Source of the DNA: Methylobacterium fujisawaense
GTDB taxonomy: Bacteria; Pseudomonadota; Alphaproteobacteria; Rhizobiales; Beijerinckiaceae
Direction: 5' to 3'
Length of the DNA stretch: 64,000 bases
Assembly: GCF_014138435.1 (NCBI RefSeq)
Contig: NZ_JACJIM010000011.1
Location: 62,001-126,000, forward strand
The notes beneath the pieces were generated by a model. It saw nothing but the letters and a program-made list of their open reading frames with translations, did no database searches and was not told the origin of the DNA. A program made the position numbers and the translations under genes. Positions 38,060 to 45,925 of this stretch are shown here, piece by piece (within the stretch, counting starts at the first letter, position 1; each line of letters begins with the position of its first letter).

Positions 38060-39055
38060 ATGAATGTCGAGCTGATCGGCCTGACCAAGCGCTACGGCGC
38101 GGCGACCGCGGTCGATGCCATCGACCTGAAGGTGCCGTCCGGGGCCTATTGCTGCCTGCTCGGCCCCTCCGGCTGCGGCAAGACCACGACGCTCCGGATG
38201 ATCGGCGGCCACGAGCACGCCAGCGCGGGCGACGTGGTGATCGGCCCGAAGGCAGTGGGCGACGCGGCGCCGTCCGAGCGCGGCACCGCCATGATGTTCC
38301 AGAGCTACGCCCTGTTCCCGCATCTCGATGCGCGGGACAACGTCGCCTTCAGCCTGCGGATGCGCGGAAGCGGCAAGGTGGAGCGCCGGGCCAAGGCCAT
38401 GGCGATGCTCGACCTCGTGCAGATGGGCCACCTCGCCGGGCGCCTGCCGGCCCAGCTCTCCGGCGGCCAGCAGCAGCGCGTCGCGCTCGCCCGCGCCCTC
38501 GTCACGGGCCCGAAGGTGCTTCTGCTCGACGAGCCGCTCTCGGCGCTCGATCCGTTCCTGCGGGTGCGGATGCGGGTCGAGTTGAAGCGGATCCAGACCG
38601 AGCTGGGCCTCACCTTCATCCACGTCACCCACAGCCAGGAGGAGGCGATGGCGCTCTCCGACCTCGTGGTGGTGATGAATGCCGGCCGGATCGAGCAGGC
38701 CGCCGACCCGCGCACCGTGTTCGAGCGGCCGGCGACCGCCTTCGTGGCCCGGTTCATCGGCGGCCACAACGTGATCCGCCTGCCCGACGGGCTCATCGCC
38801 GTGCGGGCGGACCGGATCCGCCTCGGCGCCGAGGCCGGCCCCGCCGCGCGGCCGGCCCGGGTGGTGGCTGTCGAGTACCAGGGCACCAGCGTCCATGTCG
38901 GCCTCGACGCAGAGGGGCTGGAGCGCGCGCCTGAGAGCCCCGCCGCCCTCACGGCGATCCTCAGCGACGCGGATTTCGCGGCCCGCCCGCTGCGCCCGGG
39001 CGACACGATTCCGGTCGGCTGGGACGCGGCCGCCGCCCACCGCCTCGACGCGTAA
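38060..39055 (+). CDS. ABC transporter ATP-binding protein (PotA-like)
   Basis: A 331-residue ATPase of the spermidine/putrescine-type importer family. Walker A GPSGCGKT at residues 35-42, signature LSGGQQQRVALARAL, Walker B LLLDEPLSALD and the switch His in THSQEEA are all present, followed by a C-terminal TOBE-like domain. It powers the importer whose binding protein and two permeases follow on the same strand. The substrate is better guessed from the neighbouring dihydropyrimidinase than from the Pot similarity. Confidence 0.93.
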   Translation: MNVELIGLTKRYGAATAVDAIDLKVPSGAYCCLLGPSGCGKTTTLRMIGGHEHASAGDVVIGPKAVGDAAPSERGTAMMFQSYALFPHLDARDNVAFSLRMRGSGKVERRAKAMAMLDLVQMGHLAGRLPAQLSGGQQQRVALARALVTGPKVLLLDEPLSALDPFLRVRMRVELKRIQTELGLTFIHVTHSQEEAMALSDLVVVMNAGRIEQAADPRTVFERPATAFVARFIGGHNVIRLPDGLIAVRADRIRLGAEAGPAARPARVVAVEYQGTSVHVGLDAEGLERAPESPAALTAILSDADFAARPLRPGDTIPVGWDAAAAHRLDA

Positions 39056-39072
39056 CCGGTACGGAGACGACG

Positions 39073-40335
39073 ATGGATGCTTTCTCGAAGCCGAGCCGGC
39101 GCACGCTCCTGAAGGGGGCCGCCGCGCTGGCCGCGACGCCTGTCACCGGCTTCCCGGCGGTGCACGCCGCCGAGCCGGTGACCCTGCGCTACCTCGGCAC
39201 CGCGGTGAACCAGTCCGCCGACATCGCCAGGAAGGTGAAGGAGGATCTGGGCCTCACCATCGAGTACATACCGGTGGTGACCGACGAGGTGACCAAGCGC
39301 GTCGTCACCCAGCCGAATTCCTTCGACCTGGTCGACACCGAGTATTTCAGCCTCAAGAAGATCCTGCCCTCCGGCAACCTCCAGGGCATGGACGCCAAGC
39401 GGATCAAACTGGCCGACAAGATCTCGTCGATCTTCACCAAGGGCGAGGTGGGGGGCCGGAAGATCGGCGATCAGGGCACGGCCCCCCGGAAGGTCTTCTA
39501 TCTGGAGGGCCAGGATTCGAAAAAATTTGCCGGCGAACAGACCGAGTGGATCTCGCTGATCCCCACCGTCTACAACGCCGACACGCTGGGCATCCGGCCG
39601 GACCTAATCAAGATCCCGGTGACGAGCTGGAAGGAGCTCCTGAACCCGGCCTTCAAGGGCAAGGCCTCGATCCTCAACATCCCGTCGATCGGCATCATGG
39701 ACGCCGCGATGGTGGTGGAGGCCTCCGGCGACTACACCTACGGCGACAAGGGCAACATGACGAAGCCCGAGATCGACCGCACCATCAAGGTGCTGATCGA
39801 GGCCAAGCGCGCCGGCCAGTTCCGCGCCTTCTGGCAGGACTTCAACGAATCCGTGAACCTGATGGCCTCGGGCGAGACGGTGATCCAGTCGATGTGGTCG
39901 CCCGCCGTCACGAAGGTGCGCGCGCAGGGCGTGCCCTGCACCTACCAGCCGCTGAAGGAGGGCTACCGGGCCTGGGCCTCGGGCTTCGGCATCCCCAAGA
40001 CCCTGAGCGGCAAGAAGCTCGATGCCGCCTACGATTTCATCAATTGGTTCCTGTCCGGCTGGGCCGGGGCCTACCTGAACCGGCAGGGCTACTACTCGGC
40101 GGTGCTGGAGACCGCACAGGCGAACATGCAGCCCTACGAATGGGCCTTCTGGATGGAGGGCAAGCCCGCCGAGAAGGACATCCTCGGTCCCGACGGCACC
40201 CTGATCGAGAAGGCCGGCGCCACCCGCGACGGCGGCTCCTTCGACGCGCGGATGGGCGCGGTCGCCTGCTGGAACGCCGTGATGGACGAGAACACCTACA
40301 TGGTGCGCAAGTGGAACGAGTTCATCGCGGCGTGA
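39073..40335 (+). CDS. ABC transporter substrate-binding protein (PotD-like), Tat signal
   Basis: A 420-residue periplasmic binding protein. Residues 8-32 (SRRTLLKGAAALAATPV) are a twin-arginine signal with an AVHAAEP cleavage region. The body has the extracellular solute-binding family 1 layout (VVTDEVTKRVVTQPNSFDL, MWSPAVTKVRAQG, YDFINWFLSGW). It starts 17 bp after the ATPase gene. The ligand is unknown. Confidence 0.9.
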   Translation: MDAFSKPSRRTLLKGAAALAATPVTGFPAVHAAEPVTLRYLGTAVNQSADIARKVKEDLGLTIEYIPVVTDEVTKRVVTQPNSFDLVDTEYFSLKKILPSGNLQGMDAKRIKLADKISSIFTKGEVGGRKIGDQGTAPRKVFYLEGQDSKKFAGEQTEWISLIPTVYNADTLGIRPDLIKIPVTSWKELLNPAFKGKASILNIPSIGIMDAAMVVEASGDYTYGDKGNMTKPEIDRTIKVLIEAKRAGQFRAFWQDFNESVNLMASGETVIQSMWSPAVTKVRAQGVPCTYQPLKEGYRAWASGFGIPKTLSGKKLDAAYDFINWFLSGWAGAYLNRQGYYSAVLETAQANMQPYEWAFWMEGKPAEKDILGPDGTLIEKAGATRDGGSFDARMGAVACWNAVMDENTYMVRKWNEFIAA

Positions 40336-40431
40336 GGGCGGTGGGCGCCCCCTCCCCGTCCTTCTCCCTCCGCGGGCCCTCGGAGACGCCCGTCCTGCGC
40401 GGCCACGCGGCTGCCGGATGGAACGCGCGCC

Positions 40432-40453
40432 CCCTCTCCCGCACGGGAGAGGG
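40432..40453. repeat. CCCTCTCCCG palindrome, copy 3
   Basis: CCCTCTCCCG-CA-CGGGAGAGGG, identical arms to copy 2. It lies inside the ABC operon, between the binding-protein and first permease genes. Confidence 0.85.
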
Positions 40454-40468
40454 GGCGCGGTGCGCCTC

Positions 40469-40500
40469 GCGGGAGCCGATGTGTGAACATCGGAGCCCGC
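40469..40500 (+). repeat. Long hairpin with symmetric internal loop, within the ABC operon
   Basis: GCGGG-AG-CCGATGT-GTGA-ACATCGG-AG-CCCGC: 7 bp plus 5 bp of perfect pairing separated by AG/AG. With copy 3 of the palindrome just upstream, it could stabilise the binding-protein mRNA or partly end transcription. Confidence 0.7.
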
Positions 40501-40540
40501 AGAGGGGGAGGGAAGCGGCGGCGCGCGTGGGGTGAATCCG

Positions 40541-41476
40541 ATGACCGATCTCGCCCTGCCCGCCGCCGAGACCGCCGCGCGGACCGCAGCGCCCACCGTT
40601 GCGGGCCGCCCGCGCCGCCGCACCCTCGCCTATCTCCAGGCCGCGCCGCTGGCCCTCGTCTTCCTCGTCTTCCTGGTGGTGCCGCTGGTGCTCACCGGGA
40701 TCGTCTCGCTGTGGGAGTACAACGAGTACGAGATCATCCCGGCGCTGACCCTGCAGAACTACGCCGACGTCTTCGACGGCTGCCTGTCCGCCGACCTCTG
40801 CACCACGCTGCGCACCTATCTCTCGACGGTGAAGTTCGTCGCGCTGACGCTGGCGATCACCCTGCCGCTGGGCTTCGCCATCGCCTACTTCCTGGCCTTC
40901 TATATCCGCTCCGGCACGGTGCGGATGGGGCTGTTCCTGCTCTGCACGATCCCGTTCTGGACCTCGAACGTGATCCGCATGATCTCGTGGATCCCGCTGC
41001 TCGGCCGCAACGGCCTCGTCAACGACACGCTCCGTGCCCTCGGGCTGATCCGCGCGCCGATCGAGGGCCTGCTCTACTCCGACTTCGCGGTGGTCCTGGC
41101 CTTCGTGCACCTCGACACGGTGTTCATGATCGTGCCGATCTTCAACAGTCTCGCGCGGATCGACCGGCGCCTGATCGAGGCGGCGCGGGATTGCGGCGCG
41201 TCCGGCGCACAGATCCTCTGGACCGTGATCCTGCCGCTGGCCAAGCCCGGCATCGCCATCGGGACGATCTTCGTGACGACCCTGGTGATGGGCGACTTCG
41301 TCACCGTCGGCGTCATGGGCGGCCAGCAGATCGCCAGCGTCGGCAAGGTGATCCAGGTGCAGATGGCCTACCTGCAATTCCCGGCGGCCGCGGCCAACGC
41401 CATGGTGCTCTTGGCTGCCGTGCTGCTGATGATCCTGGGACTCACCCGGATGATCGACCTCCGGCGGGAGCTGTAG
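40541..41476 (+). CDS. ABC transporter permease (PotB-like)
   Basis: A 311-residue inner-membrane protein with six main helices. The EAA loop LIEAARDCGASGAQILWTVI contacts the ATPase. The start at 40541 has GTGGGGTGA upstream; GTG three codons earlier (40532) is an alternative. The C-terminus ends two bases before the second permease gene. Confidence 0.92.
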   Translation: MTDLALPAAETAARTAAPTVAGRPRRRTLAYLQAAPLALVFLVFLVVPLVLTGIVSLWEYNEYEIIPALTLQNYADVFDGCLSADLCTTLRTYLSTVKFVALTLAITLPLGFAIAYFLAFYIRSGTVRMGLFLLCTIPFWTSNVIRMISWIPLLGRNGLVNDTLRALGLIRAPIEGLLYSDFAVVLAFVHLDTVFMIVPIFNSLARIDRRLIEAARDCGASGAQILWTVILPLAKPGIAIGTIFVTTLVMGDFVTVGVMGGQQIASVGKVIQVQMAYLQFPAAAANAMVLLAAVLLMILGLTRMIDLRREL

Positions 41477-41478
41477 CG

Positions 41479-42369
41479 ATGGACCGGCCCCGCGGCCTCG
41501 CCTTCTATCTCCTGGCCGGCGTCTTCGCCCTCTACGTCCTGTTCCTCTACGGGCCGACGCTGACCATCCTGGCCCTGAGCTTCCAGGGGCCCTCCGGCGG
41601 CCTGACCTTCCCGATGAACGGCGTGTCGACCCATTGGTTCGCCAAGCTCTGGGAGGGCGTCGGCGTGGTCGACATCTGGGCGGCTCTGCGGCGCTCCCTG
41701 GCGCTCGGCCTCGTGGTGATGGCACTCACCGTGACGATCGCCTTCTATGCCGGCATCGCCTTCCGGAAGGGGTTTCGGGGGGCCGGCCTCGTCTTCGCCC
41801 TGGCGGTGTCGAGCCTGATCGTGCCCTCGATCGTGGTCTCGCTGGGCATCGGGCTGGAGTTCCGGCTCCTCGACGATGCGATCAAGGCGCTCGCCGCCGC
41901 CACCGGCTGGGGGTTCCTGGAGGATCACGGCACGCTGATGGGCCTCTACACCTCGGCGCTGGGGGCGCACCTGACCTGGACGCTGCCCTTCGGCCTGCTG
42001 ATCATGTTCGCGGTCTTCAACCGGTTCGACCCGGCCTACGAGGAGGCCGCCCGCGACCTCGGCGCCAGCGGTCCGCAGACGCTGCGCCACGTGGTGGTGC
42101 CGATCCTCGCGCCCGCGCTCGTCGGCGTCGCGCTGTTCGGCTTCACCCTGTCGTTCGACGAACTCGCCCGCACCAGCCAGGCGATCGGCGGCCGCAACAC
42201 CCTGCCGCTTGAATTGCAGGGCCTGACCACCACGGTGACGACGCCGGAGATCTATGCGCTGGGCACGATGACCACCGCCGTCTCGGCCCTGGTGATCGGG
42301 ACGGCGCTCGGCCTGACCCTGTGGCTGCAGAAGCGCCGGGCGCGGCGGGCCATGGCGGGGTTGCGGTAG
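41479..42369 (+). CDS. ABC transporter permease (PotC-like)
   Basis: A 296-residue inner-membrane permease, partner of the upstream PotB-like protein. It has six hydrophobic helices and the EAA loop YEEAARDLGASGPQTLRHVV. It starts two bases after the previous stop, and TTTVTTPEIYALGTM is typical of PotC-type proteins. It completes the importer. Confidence 0.92.
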   Translation: MDRPRGLAFYLLAGVFALYVLFLYGPTLTILALSFQGPSGGLTFPMNGVSTHWFAKLWEGVGVVDIWAALRRSLALGLVVMALTVTIAFYAGIAFRKGFRGAGLVFALAVSSLIVPSIVVSLGIGLEFRLLDDAIKALAAATGWGFLEDHGTLMGLYTSALGAHLTWTLPFGLLIMFAVFNRFDPAYEEAARDLGASGPQTLRHVVVPILAPALVGVALFGFTLSFDELARTSQAIGGRNTLPLELQGLTTTVTTPEIYALGTMTTAVSALVIGTALGLTLWLQKRRARRAMAGLR

Positions 42370-42418
42370 GGCGCTTACCCGCTCACCCTGGAGGCCGTCG
42401 AGTCGACGAGGTTCGCGG

Positions 42419-42739
42419 GTGTGGCCAGCTGGTTCCGTTGCGATCGCGATCCTCGCTTACGGCCGCGGCAATACGGTTCTGATCGAAATCGAGACGCCTG
42501 CCGGACGGCTGGAGGCTGTCGGCGAACTGGAGCAGATCGGCCGAACCTTGTATTTTCGTCGCGCCCACATCCAGGGGCTGCACAAGGGTGCCCTTGGGCG
42601 AGCGGGGCTGAACGCGATCGGCGCGGAGATCCTGAGAGAGGCTGAAGTTGATGCGGTCGTCATTGAAGGAGGCGCTCGAACGACAGGAGCGGGACCGAAA
42701 CGGGGGCGCCGGCCACCACCCTTCCGGTATCCCCGTTGA
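42419..42739 (+). CDS. Small hypothetical protein, first gene of an overlapping pair
   Basis: A 106-residue basic protein with GTG start. The core is predicted beta-rich (VLIEIETPAGRLEAVGELEQ, RTLYFRRAHIQGLHKG) then a helix (GLNAIGAEILREAEVDAVV) and a conserved-looking EGGARTTGAGPKRG ending. No known domain is recognised. Its last 89 bases overlap the next gene in another frame. The size, basic charge and tight overlap resemble a toxin gene, but this is only an architectural hint. Confidence 0.55.
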   Translation: MWPAGSVAIAILAYGRGNTVLIEIETPAGRLEAVGELEQIGRTLYFRRAHIQGLHKGALGRAGLNAIGAEILREAEVDAVVIEGGARTTGAGPKRGRRPPPFRYPR

Positions 42740-43079
42740 ACTCGTGCTTCAGATTTCGGCCTCGAACGATCAGCCCGTCGACCTCGTGAAGGCCCTGATG
42801 GCATTCGGCCTGGACTTGCACGAGGCGCACGACATCGTCGATCGCTTGGCGAGCGGAGAAAAGGTCGCGACCACCCTATACCTGACCGCCGAGGGTGGAT
42901 CGCCTTTCGCATTGAGCCGCTTCGGTGTGATGGTTGGCGCCCCCCAGCCGGTCGACGCGGCTTCCATCCCTGTGGATGTGCTGAACGCGATCGAGGCGTG
43001 GCGCCTGTCCGAGCCGGAGCGTCCCACCCGGGATGAGGCGATCGGCATCATCCTCCGCCGCGGCCTCGCGGCCGCGTAG
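42651..43079 (+). CDS. Small hypothetical protein with L7/L12- or ClpS-like segment and RHH-like tail
   Basis: A 142-residue protein. Residues about 25-75 (IPVELVLQISASNDQPVDLV, then GLDLHEAHDIVDRLASGEKV) look like the ClpS/ribosomal L7/L12 C-terminal fold. The C-terminal 40 residues (PVDVLNAIEAWRLSEPERPT, then RDEAIGIILRRGLA) resemble the ribbon-helix-helix sequence of antitoxins and small repressors. ATG 42651 follows a TTG. It overlaps the upstream gene. Domain calls are pattern-based and tentative. Confidence 0.6.
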   Translation: MRSSLKEALERQERDRNGGAGHHPSGIPVELVLQISASNDQPVDLVKALMAFGLDLHEAHDIVDRLASGEKVATTLYLTAEGGSPFALSRFGVMVGAPQPVDAASIPVDVLNAIEAWRLSEPERPTRDEAIGIILRRGLAAA

Positions 43080-43177
43080 GGGCTCCACCGCAACATTGCC
43101 AACCCACCCCCATCCGTGTATGCGCAGCCCGCGCCCCCGAGACACCCTTGGAGGCAGGGGCGCGTCGGGAAGGGCTT

Positions 43178-43202
43178 GGCCGTCCGCACAGGGCGGCCTT
43201 TT
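43178..43202 (+). terminator. Terminator-like hairpin just upstream of L25
   Basis: GGCCGTCC (43178-43185), loop GCACA, GGGCGGCC (43191-43198), then TTTT. The 8-bp stem includes one U-G. It ends 36 bases before the L25 ATG, so it either ends the upstream pair or acts as an attenuator in the L25 leader. Confidence 0.6.
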
Positions 43203-43238
43203 CGCGTTCCGGCTCCAGCAATTCGTAAGGATCACGCC

Positions 43239-43931
43239 ATGAGCGCAGTCAAGACGCTTGAGGCCGTGGCACGCGACCGGGTCGGCAAGGGGGCCGCCCG
43301 GGCCGTTCGTCGCCAGGGCCAGATTCCCGCCGTCATCTACGGCGGTGGCCAGCCGCCGCAATCCATCGCGGTCGATCTCATCCGCACCCGCACCCTGATC
43401 TACGCGGGCGGCTTCAAGACGACGCTGTTCGAGATCAACGCTGGCGGCAAGAAGATCCGCGCGATCCCGCGCGACTTCCAGCTCGACCCGGTCTCCGGCG
43501 TGCCGCTGCACGTCGACTTCCTGCGCGTCGTCTCGGGCCAGACCGTCACCGTCGAGGTGCCGGTGCACTTCGTCAACGAGGACGCGGCCCCCGGCATCAA
43601 GAAGCTCGGCGGCACCCTCAACATCGTGGCCCACACGCTCGCCCTCGACGTCGCCCCGGATCAGATCCCGGACGCGATCGAGGTCGACCTGACCGGCCGC
43701 GCGATCGGCGACGTGATCCACGTCTCCGACATCAAGATCCCGGCCGGCACCTACACCGGTGAGGCGACCGATCCGGTGGCCAACATCGTGCCGCCGACCG
43801 TGCTGGGCGCCGAGGTGGAGGCCGAGGAGGCCGCCATCGCCGAGGCGCAGTCGGCCGAGGCCGCCGAGGAGAAGGCCGAAGCCGAGGCCGAGACCTCCGA
43901 GGACGAGAAGAAAGACGGCGAGGAGGCCTGA
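43239..43931 (+). CDS. rplY: 50S ribosomal protein L25/general stress protein Ctc
   Basis: A 230-residue long-form L25 that binds 5S rRNA. The N-terminal domain has AVARDRVGKGAARAVRRQGQ and IPAVIYGGG. The CTC-type beta domain follows (PVSGVPLHVDFLRV), then an acidic Ala/Glu tail of about 45 residues. The start at 43239 has AAGGA 8-12 bases upstream; an upstream Met frame is not conserved. Confidence 0.97.
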   Translation: MSAVKTLEAVARDRVGKGAARAVRRQGQIPAVIYGGGQPPQSIAVDLIRTRTLIYAGGFKTTLFEINAGGKKIRAIPRDFQLDPVSGVPLHVDFLRVVSGQTVTVEVPVHFVNEDAAPGIKKLGGTLNIVAHTLALDVAPDQIPDAIEVDLTGRAIGDVIHVSDIKIPAGTYTGEATDPVANIVPPTVLGAEVEAEEAAIAEAQSAEAAEEKAEAEAETSEDEKKDGEEA

Positions 43932-43957
43932 GCCTCGTCGCACTGCTCCGCACTCTC

Positions 43958-43990
43958 GAGAGCCCCGGCCCTGCCGGGGCTCTCTTCGTT
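43958..43990. terminator. Strong terminator after L25, shared with pdxH
   Basis: GAGAGCCCCGGC (43958-43969), loop CCT, GCCGGGGCTCTC (43973-43984), then TTCGTT. A perfect 12-bp stem between convergent rplY and pdxH. Confidence 0.85.
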
Positions 43991-44001
43991 CGGGCGGGCG
44001 G

Positions 44002-44679
44002 TCAGGGATAGAGCCGCGCGCGGCTCCAGCCATCGCCGGCCCGGGTGAAGCGGACCCGGTCGTGCAGGCGGAAATCGCCGTTCTGCCAGAATTCGAGGGT
44101 GACCGGCGCAATGCGGAAGCCGGTCCAGTGCTCCGGCCGGGGGATCGGCCCTTCGCCGTAGCGCTCGGAGAGGTCCGCCACGGCGCTCATCAGCGTGGCG
44201 CGATCGGCGAGCGGGCGTGATTGCTGGCTGGCGATGGCGCCGAGCCGGCTCTCGCGGCGGCGGCTCTGGAAATAGGCATCCGCCTCCTCGGCCGTCACCG
44301 GCGTGATCGGGCCCCGGGCCCGCACCTGCCGACGCAGGCTCTTCCAGTGCAGCACCAGGGCGGCTTGCGGGTTCTGGGCCAGCTCCTCCCCCTTGGTGGA
44401 TTGCGTGTTGGTGTAGAAGACGAAGCCGCGGGCGTCGAAGCCCTTCAGCAGCACCATCCGCACGTCCGGCAGCCCGTCCGACCCGGCGGTGGCGAGCGCC
44501 ATCGCGTTCGGGTCCTCGGGTTCAGCCGCCTCCGCGTCCTTCATCCAGGAAGCGAACAGCCCGAAGGGGTCGTCGCTCAGTGTGAAGTCCGCGCTCTTCG
44601 GGTCATCGGTCCTTAACTGATCCACGCCAAGACTCCTGCCTGCCGCGTCAAGGGCCTGAGGGGGCACCGACATCGGCAT
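44002..44679 (-). CDS. pdxH: Pyridoxamine 5'-phosphate oxidase
   Basis: A 225-residue FMN enzyme that oxidises PNP or PMP to pyridoxal phosphate. MVLLKGFDARGFVFYTN and KGEELAQNPQAALVLHW are the FMN-binding core; SRRRESRLGAIASQQSRPL and RPEHWTGFRIAPVTLEFW are the C-terminal signature, ending RLYP. The start at 44679 is the nearer of two Met codons to the family N-terminus (44673 also possible). Confidence 0.96.
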   Translation of the reverse strand: MPMSVPPQALDAAGRSLGVDQLRTDDPKSADFTLSDDPFGLFASWMKDAEAAEPEDPNAMALATAGSDGLPDVRMVLLKGFDARGFVFYTNTQSTKGEELAQNPQAALVLHWKSLRRQVRARGPITPVTAEEADAYFQSRRRESRLGAIASQQSRPLADRATLMSAVADLSERYGEGPIPRPEHWTGFRIAPVTLEFWQNGDFRLHDRVRFTRAGDGWSRARLYP

Positions 44680-44717
44680 GTTCGGTCGAGCGGAAAGCCC
44701 GTCGTGAGTCAGGTGTA

Positions 44718-45209
44718 ATGCGGCGATGCGCGTGTAAAGGGCCAAGCCGGCGGGCGCGCATCTGCGCGTCCGTGTCGGTCGTGTCGGTGGCGATGGCCCT
44801 GTGCGGCTGCAGCCAGCCTCTGCTGATTTTCCGGGGCGATCCCCCGGCGGCGCCGCGCGTGGTCGAGGAGCCCACCGTCACCGGCAGCATCGAGAAGCGG
44901 CCTGTGAGCTTCGGGGACGACCTCGCCGAGGAGGATTGGCGCCGGGCGCGTGCCGCCCTGGGCGTCGCCCTGGATCCGCAGGGCAACGGGCGGCCCGTGA
45001 AATGGGACAATCCGGAGACCGGGCTTCACGGGTCGGTCAACCCGACCGGCCTGCCCTATGTCTCGGACGACCTGATCTGCCGCAACTTCCTGGCCTCGGT
45101 GATCGGACCGGCCCGCAGCCGCTTCGTCCGCGGCACCGGCTGCAAGCTCTCGGGCGGCCCATGGACGCTGAAGCGCGTCCGGAGCGCGAGCGGCGCCGGC
45201 CGCTCCTGA
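44718..45209 (+). CDS. Putative lipoprotein, RT0821/Lpp0805-like surface protein
   Basis: A 163-residue exported protein. The N-terminal hydrophobic segment ends MALCGCSQ, a plausible lipobox. The body has WDNPETGLHGSVNPTG, the CRNF segment and a C-terminal G-x-x-CKLSGGPWTL, which match the layout of the small alphaproteobacterial surface protein family seen in Rickettsia (RT0821). Function unknown. It is divergent from pdxH with only 38 bp between starts. Confidence 0.75.
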   Translation: MRRCACKGPSRRARICASVSVVSVAMALCGCSQPLLIFRGDPPAAPRVVEEPTVTGSIEKRPVSFGDDLAEEDWRRARAALGVALDPQGNGRPVKWDNPETGLHGSVNPTGLPYVSDDLICRNFLASVIGPARSRFVRGTGCKLSGGPWTLKRVRSASGAGRS

Positions 45210-45263
45210 ACGAGGCCGCCGCGCCCGGCGGCCTCAGCCAAGTCTTTCAGCCGGCGAAGTTTC

Positions 45264-45566
45264 TCAGTAGGGGTGGCCGTAATACGGCCGCACGCGCAAC
45301 CGCGGCTGCGCCGCCGGCGGGGCGGCGTAGCGGGCCGCGGCCTCCGGATCGTAAGTCCGGATGTAAGGGTCGAGGGCTGGGTCGCGGTAATTGCCGTTGT
45401 TGACCCCGGCCGAACGATCGTTGCCGCTCAGCGCCGCGTAGGGCGAGAGGCCGCTGCCGCTGTCGCCGCCACCACCGCCACCGCCGCCGCCCCAGGCAAA
45501 GGCCATCCCCGGAGTGGCGGCGAGGAGCATCGCCGCGAGGGGCACCGTCAGCGTCTTGCGCGTCAT
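45264..45566 (-). CDS. Small secreted Gly-rich hypothetical protein
   Basis: A 100-residue protein. Residues 1-24 are a signal peptide (PLAAMLLAATPGMAFA). A run of nine Gly follows, then GSGLSPYAALSGN, a YDPEAAARYAAPP stretch and an Arg/Tyr-rich end (RLRVRPYYGHPY). ATG 45566 has AGGACAGG-like RBS upstream (AGACAGG). Function unknown. Confidence 0.7.
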   Translation of the reverse strand: MTRKTLTVPLAAMLLAATPGMAFAWGGGGGGGGGDSGSGLSPYAALSGNDRSAGVNNGNYRDPALDPYIRTYDPEAAARYAAPPAAQPRLRVRPYYGHPY

Positions 45567-45925
45567 GTCCTGTCTCCGCACCATGTCATTGCCAAGCGAA
45601 CGGTCCAGCTGAAAGCGCGGTTCCCTCAAAGGCGGACTCTGGTGCGAACCGCCGCGGCTTCACGGCATTGTATCACCGTCTGCCAACACCCGCCTATTCG
45701 ACGCCCTGAATTTCGATTTTTTCGGTTCACCGCCCAGAAATCGTCTCCGCTGTTAAGATTGAACCGGTAGACATCGATCCGGCCGTGCTTGATCGTGGCG
45801 CGGCGTAACAGAATTCGAGCCTGCGCGACGACCGTATCGGCGGTCACCGCCGGGCGCATACCGGGTCTGGTTGCCGTGAACGTCGATACGAAAGCCGGCA
45901 CGCGGGGCATGAGGCCGACCGGCTG
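45567..45925. other. Divergent intergenic region, nothing firm
   Basis: A 359-bp gap. It is less GC-rich around 45660-45780 and probably carries promoters for the two divergent genes. I see no RNA gene or clear operator. Confidence 0.45.
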
